Virus record (IMG/VR): IMGVR_UViG_3300041405_000255
Coordinates: 1 to 42,168 of that record
DNA length: 42,168 bases
Source: a virus
Reading direction: 5' to 3' (one strand)
Part shown: in pieces, positions 39,445 to 42,168 of the stretch
Position numbering within the stretch: position 1 is the first letter of the stretch
Layout: each line of letters starts with the position of its first letter
Made by a program: the position numbers and the translations under genes
Notes under the pieces: generated by a model
Seen by the model: the letters and a program-made list of their open reading frames with translations, nothing else
Told to the model about the DNA's origin: nothing
The model's database searches: none

Positions 39445-40302
39445 ATGGCGGATGAAAAAACCTACCTGGAGCACCTGCAGGGTGGCCTGAAGTACATGGT
39501 CGACGCCGGCGAAGCCGGCCGCACGGACATCGAGTCAATGACCGGACCCATGAATGGCGCGCTCAATGAAATCAGCGGGGCGGCCGATGCGCTGGAAGGC
39601 TTGCCCTTTCTCAGCGAGGACCTGAGCGACAAGACCCGCCGCCTGCAAAGTGCAATCAATTCGGCGCAAGTCAAGATCGGCAAGGTGGCCAGCTACTACA
39701 ACCAGACCCAGCGCGCACTGGCCCAGTTTGATGAGCATTTTTCCGCGTTGACTGAGCAGATTGGCCGCTTTGGCGCGGCGTTCAACAAGGTCGCCGGCAA
39801 GGCCAATGCCGCGTTGGGCAACATCTTTCCCACGGAATGGTTTGCCGGCGACATGTCGCCGATTCCCGACGCGGTGAAGCCATTCCCGCACCTGCTGATC
39901 CTCTACCCGCTGAAAGCCAATGAGCGTCCGTACTACTTCAACCTGGACACCGCGGCGTTTGACGAACTGCGCCGGCAGACGGCGTTTCGCTGGGCCGCGC
40001 AGGAACGCCTGACCCGGCTCCCGGCACAGCAGGCGGTGGGCCTGGGTGAGGAGAAAATCACCATCAAGGGCGCGATCTACCCGAGCTTCAAAGGTGGGCT
40101 GAAGCAGCTGGATAGGCTGCGCAGCATCGGTGCCAAGTTGCTGCCGCTGAACCTCACCACCGGTTACGGCGAAGTGCTGGGCAACTGGTGTCTGACCAAT
40201 ATCGACGAGGAACAAAGCGCGTTACTGCCTGGGGCAATCCCGCGCAAGCAGGGCTTTTCATTGGAGTTTGTCCGTTATGGCGATGACCTGCAGAACAGCT
40301 GA
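39445..40302 (+). CDS. Tail protein U with an N-terminal extension
   Basis: 285 aa against 159 for P2 gpU. The C-terminal half (about 145-285; PHLLILYPLKANERPYYFNL, then FRWAAQERLTRLPAQQAVGL and RKQGFSLEFVRYGDD) is the P2 gpU family. The first 140 residues are an extra helical segment with repeated small and charged residues (SAINSAQVKIGKVASYYNQT) that could pack as a coiled coil at the tail tip or terminator. Frame is continuous, so this is a fusion, not a missing stop. TTATG-type start 9 bases after the tape-measure stop. Confidence 0.85.
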   Translation: MADEKTYLEHLQGGLKYMVDAGEAGRTDIESMTGPMNGALNEISGAADALEGLPFLSEDLSDKTRRLQSAINSAQVKIGKVASYYNQTQRALAQFDEHFSALTEQIGRFGAAFNKVAGKANAALGNIFPTEWFAGDMSPIPDAVKPFPHLLILYPLKANERPYYFNLDTAAFDELRRQTAFRWAAQERLTRLPAQQAVGLGEEKITIKGAIYPSFKGGLKQLDRLRSIGAKLLPLNLTTGYGEVLGNWCLTNIDEEQSALLPGAIPRKQGFSLEFVRYGDDLQNS

Positions 40303-40483
40303 TGGGGATCTGCTCGATACCCTGTGCCACCACTATTACGGTCATCTGAACCGCAGCGTCGAGGCGGTGCTGGCCGCCAATCAGGGCCTGGCCGATGAGC
40401 CGCAACCATTCCGGGCCGGCGTGCTGATCACGCTGCCGGACCTGGTGGTCGAGACTGACAGTGTCATTTCGTTGTGGGATTGA
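40277..40483 (+). CDS. Tail protein X
   Basis: 68 aa, the gpX family with a LysM-like fold: ADGDLLDTLCHHYYGHLNRS, then VLAANQGLADEPQPFRAGVL and ITLPDL. Baseplate hub element. ATG at 40277 has GGAG 10 bases upstream; an in-frame TTG lies at 40268. It overlaps gpU by 26 bases. Confidence 0.9.
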   Translation: MAMTCRTADGDLLDTLCHHYYGHLNRSVEAVLAANQGLADEPQPFRAGVLITLPDLVVETDSVISLWD

Positions 40484-40496
40484 TCCCGTTACCCAA

Positions 40497-40517
40497 CCCG
40501 CCGCGTGCGGGCTTTTT
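40497..40517 (+). terminator. Intrinsic terminator after gpX
   Basis: CCCGC-CGCGT-GCGGG then C and five T; same hairpin as at 29876. Confidence 0.75.
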
Positions 40518-40535
40518 CTTGTCTGAGGTGCCGAC

Positions 40536-41570
40536 ATGCAACCACTTTTCCGCATCGTCGCCGACGGTGCCGACATCACCACCTTGATCAATGATCGGCT
40601 GGTGTCACTGCAGCTCTCCGATCGGCCCGGTATGGCCTCGGATTCGTTTGAGCTGCGCATTGATGACCGTGACGGCGCGGTGTCGCTGCCCGTGCGTGGC
40701 GCGAGCATCGAGGTCTACCTGGGTTATGCCGGCGCCGACCTGACGCGCATGGGCCGCTACACCGTGGACGAGGTGGCGGTTTCCGGCCCGCCGGACACGC
40801 TGGTGATCAGCGGCAAGGCCAGCGACATGCGCGGCAGCGGCAAGACCACGCGCAGCGGCAGTTGGGAGGACGTCAGCCTGGCGCAGATTGTCGGTGACGT
40901 GGCCGCGCGCAATGGCTGGCAGCCGTCGTGCCCGGTCGACACCCGCGTGCCGCGTATGGACCAACTGAATGAATCCGACTTCAATTTCATCACCCGGGTG
41001 GCCAAAAAACACGACTGCACCGCCAAGGTGGCCGACGGCAAGCTGCTGGTCCTGCCGCGCCAGGGCGGGCAGAGCGCGAGCGGCAAGGCCTTGACTGTGA
41101 TCACCCTGCAGCGCAGTGACGTGACCCGCTGGCAGTTTCGCTTGAGCGACCGCAGCGCCCATCAAGGGGTCAGCACCCAGTATCAGGATCCGGGCAGCGG
41201 TGAATTGTTGGTCTCGCACCTGGACAATCCCAACGTGCCCGAAGGCATGCCACCGGTGCACACCGATCGCCATATCTACCCGGACCGCACGGCAGCCGAT
41301 GAGGCCGCCAAGGCACGTCTGGCCGCCTTCAACCGATCCACCGCCTCCGTGCGCCTCGACTTGCCGGGCCGGACCGACCTGTTTGCCGAAAGCATGATCG
41401 AGGCGCTGGGCTTCAAGCGTGGGCTCGATGGTGAGTACCTGGTGGAGTCGGTCGATCACACCTTCACCCCTTCCGGGTGGACGGTGTCGGTCGAGTGCAA
41501 TGGTGGCAAGGAGGGTAAGGCCAAGGCCTCCGGCAAGCCGCAGAAAGTCGTGCTTGAAGTGCTGGATTGA
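40536..41570 (+). CDS. Baseplate hub / late control protein D
   Basis: 344 aa, P2 gpD family (late control gene D). PLFRIVADGADITTLINDRL at the N-terminus, the middle MRGSGKTTRSGSWEDVSLAQ, then NFITRVAKKHDCTAKVADGK and VESVDHTFTPSGWTVSVECN near the end. In P2 the protein is the central hub that holds the spike. GAGG lies 7 bases before the ATG. Last gene of the P2-order tail module. Confidence 0.93.
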   Translation: MQPLFRIVADGADITTLINDRLVSLQLSDRPGMASDSFELRIDDRDGAVSLPVRGASIEVYLGYAGADLTRMGRYTVDEVAVSGPPDTLVISGKASDMRGSGKTTRSGSWEDVSLAQIVGDVAARNGWQPSCPVDTRVPRMDQLNESDFNFITRVAKKHDCTAKVADGKLLVLPRQGGQSASGKALTVITLQRSDVTRWQFRLSDRSAHQGVSTQYQDPGSGELLVSHLDNPNVPEGMPPVHTDRHIYPDRTAADEAAKARLAAFNRSTASVRLDLPGRTDLFAESMIEALGFKRGLDGEYLVESVDHTFTPSGWTVSVECNGGKEGKAKASGKPQKVVLEVLD

Positions 41571-41630
41571 TTGCCCGGGCGTGTGAGTCGCCCCGAGTCA
41601 AAGAGGGTTTAACACCGAATTAAAAGGAGC

Positions 41631-41664
41631 GGCCAGTCTGGATGCGTCAACATCCAGGCTGGCC
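41631..41664. other. Long imperfect hairpin in the gpD-dam gap
   Basis: GGCCAG-T-CTGGATG (41631-41644) pairs with CATCCAG-G-CTGGCC (41651-41664) around CGTCAA: 13 pairs with one mismatch. No T-run follows, so it is not a simple terminator; it may protect or regulate RNA or be a protein-binding site. Confidence 0.5.
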
Positions 41665-41739
41665 ACCGTCCCCGCAGATTGTCCCTGCAAGTCCCGCCAT
41701 GGCTCCTGCTCTGTGCACAAAGCAGAGAGAGCCTAGCAC

Positions 41740-41755
41740 CTGTTTATTTATACAG
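41740..41755 (+). promoter_or_regulatory. LexA (SOS) box
   Basis: CTGTTTATTTATACAG: CTG-N10-CAG with an AT-rich centre, an excellent match to the gammaproteobacterial LexA consensus. It sits 17 bases before the adenine methylase ATG, so that gene and those after it should be damage-inducible. Confidence 0.85.
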
Positions 41756-41772
41756 TAAAGGTCTTGCTATCC

Positions 41773-42168
41773 ATGTCTACCCCTATCATTCCTTGGATGG
41801 GCGGCAAACGCCGCCTGGCCGACCGTCTCATCCCACTCTTCCCGCCCCACGAGTGCTACGTCGAAGTCTTTGCCGGCGGTGCTGCGTTGTACTTCATGCG
41901 GCCCCAGGCGGCACCCGTGGAAGTGCTCAACGACATCAACGGCGACCTGGTCACGTTGTACCGCGTGGTACAAAACCACCTCGAAGAGTTCGTGCGCCAG
42001 TTCAAGTGGGCGCTCAGTTCGCGTCAGGTGTTCGAGTGGCAGAAAATGACCCGCGTCGAAACCCTTACCGACATCCAGCGTGCCGCTCGATTTTTTTACC
42101 TGCAGCACCATGCCTTCGCCGGCAAGGTCTCCGGGCAGACCTTCGGTACCGCTACCACCACCCCGGCC
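41773..42168 (+). CDS. D12-class DNA adenine methyltransferase (Dam-like), partial
   Basis: First 132 residues visible; the rest, including the catalytic DPPY motif, is beyond the window. PIIPWMGGKRRLADRLIPLF (GGK pocket), EVFAGGAALYFMRP (AdoMet-binding F-x-G-G/A) and LNDINGDLVTLYRVVQNHL identify the D12 N6-adenine methylase family, whose members usually methylate GATC-like sites. Its position after the tail genes and behind a LexA box differs from the repressor-controlled phage operons, so it starts a separate SOS unit, perhaps with lysis genes downstream. The ribosome site is poor (AAGG 12 bases upstream). Confidence 0.9.
   Translation, partial: MSTPIIPWMGGKRRLADRLIPLFPPHECYVEVFAGGAALYFMRPQAAPVEVLNDINGDLVTLYRVVQNHLEEFVRQFKWALSSRQVFEWQKMTRVETLTDIQRAARFFYLQHHAFAGKVSGQTFGTATTTPA

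Noticed and set aside
38455-39474. 339-codon minus-strand frame
   Set aside because: Antisense of the tape measure gene.
1-42168. CRISPR array or insertion sequence
   Set aside because: No regularly spaced direct repeats with unique spacers and no transposase-like frame or terminal inverted repeats were seen.

Overview
The window is a Pseudomonas-type chromosome (GC about 60%; chromosomal and phage protein families typical of the P. fluorescens group, by inference) whose left 4.1 kb is host DNA. The rest is most of one large prophage; its right end lies outside the window. The host part, all on the minus strand, holds the start of pntAA (NAD(P) transhydrogenase alpha), a GbdR-like GlxA/AraC-family regulator and an amino-acid permease of the GABA permease type. 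It ends at a 60-bp relic of the 3' half of a tRNA-Ser(UGA) gene, which is the left attachment site.

Phage left arm (4.3-12.6 kb, mostly minus strand): integrase and an excisionase-like DUF4224 protein; a C5 cytosine methyltransferase whose middle is built from eight repeats; small unknowns; a phage CsrA; a small membrane protein; a TerB protein; a DUF1654 protein. Two AT-rich plus-strand genes inserted here (DUF2971 and a putative AbiC-like membrane protein) look like morons. The arm is fed by a strong promoter overlapped by operator sites, followed by a long leader with an rrn-type boxA.

Switch and replication (12.7-20.3 kb): a LexA/CI-type repressor faces Cro across three operators spaced exactly 24 bp apart; the two promoters appear to share one palindromic -35 hexamer, and the repressor mRNA is predicted to be leaderless. 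Rightwards follow CII-like, Rha antirepressor, DnaT/O-like protein with an iteron-type candidate origin inside the gene, P-like helicase loader, small proteins, a second tyrosine recombinase and a candidate late regulator. A RelE/Xre toxin-antitoxin pair sits in the opposite orientation at the early/late junction.

Late region (20.3-41.6 kb, plus strand): a terminator that may be the target of late antitermination, a lambda-family holin, then a lambda-type packaging and head module (small and large terminase, gpW, portal, a ClpP protease-major capsid fusion, DUF2190 cement protein, FII-like joiner) joined to a contractile-tail module in the exact P2 order V-W-J-I-H-G-FI-FII-E-E'-T-U-X-D. The particle is therefore predicted to be a myovirus with a lambda-like capsid. 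Five intrinsic-terminator hairpins interrupt this operon. After gpD, a perfect SOS (LexA) box precedes a Dam-type adenine methylase that runs off the right edge. No endolysin or right attachment site is visible, so both are expected further right.
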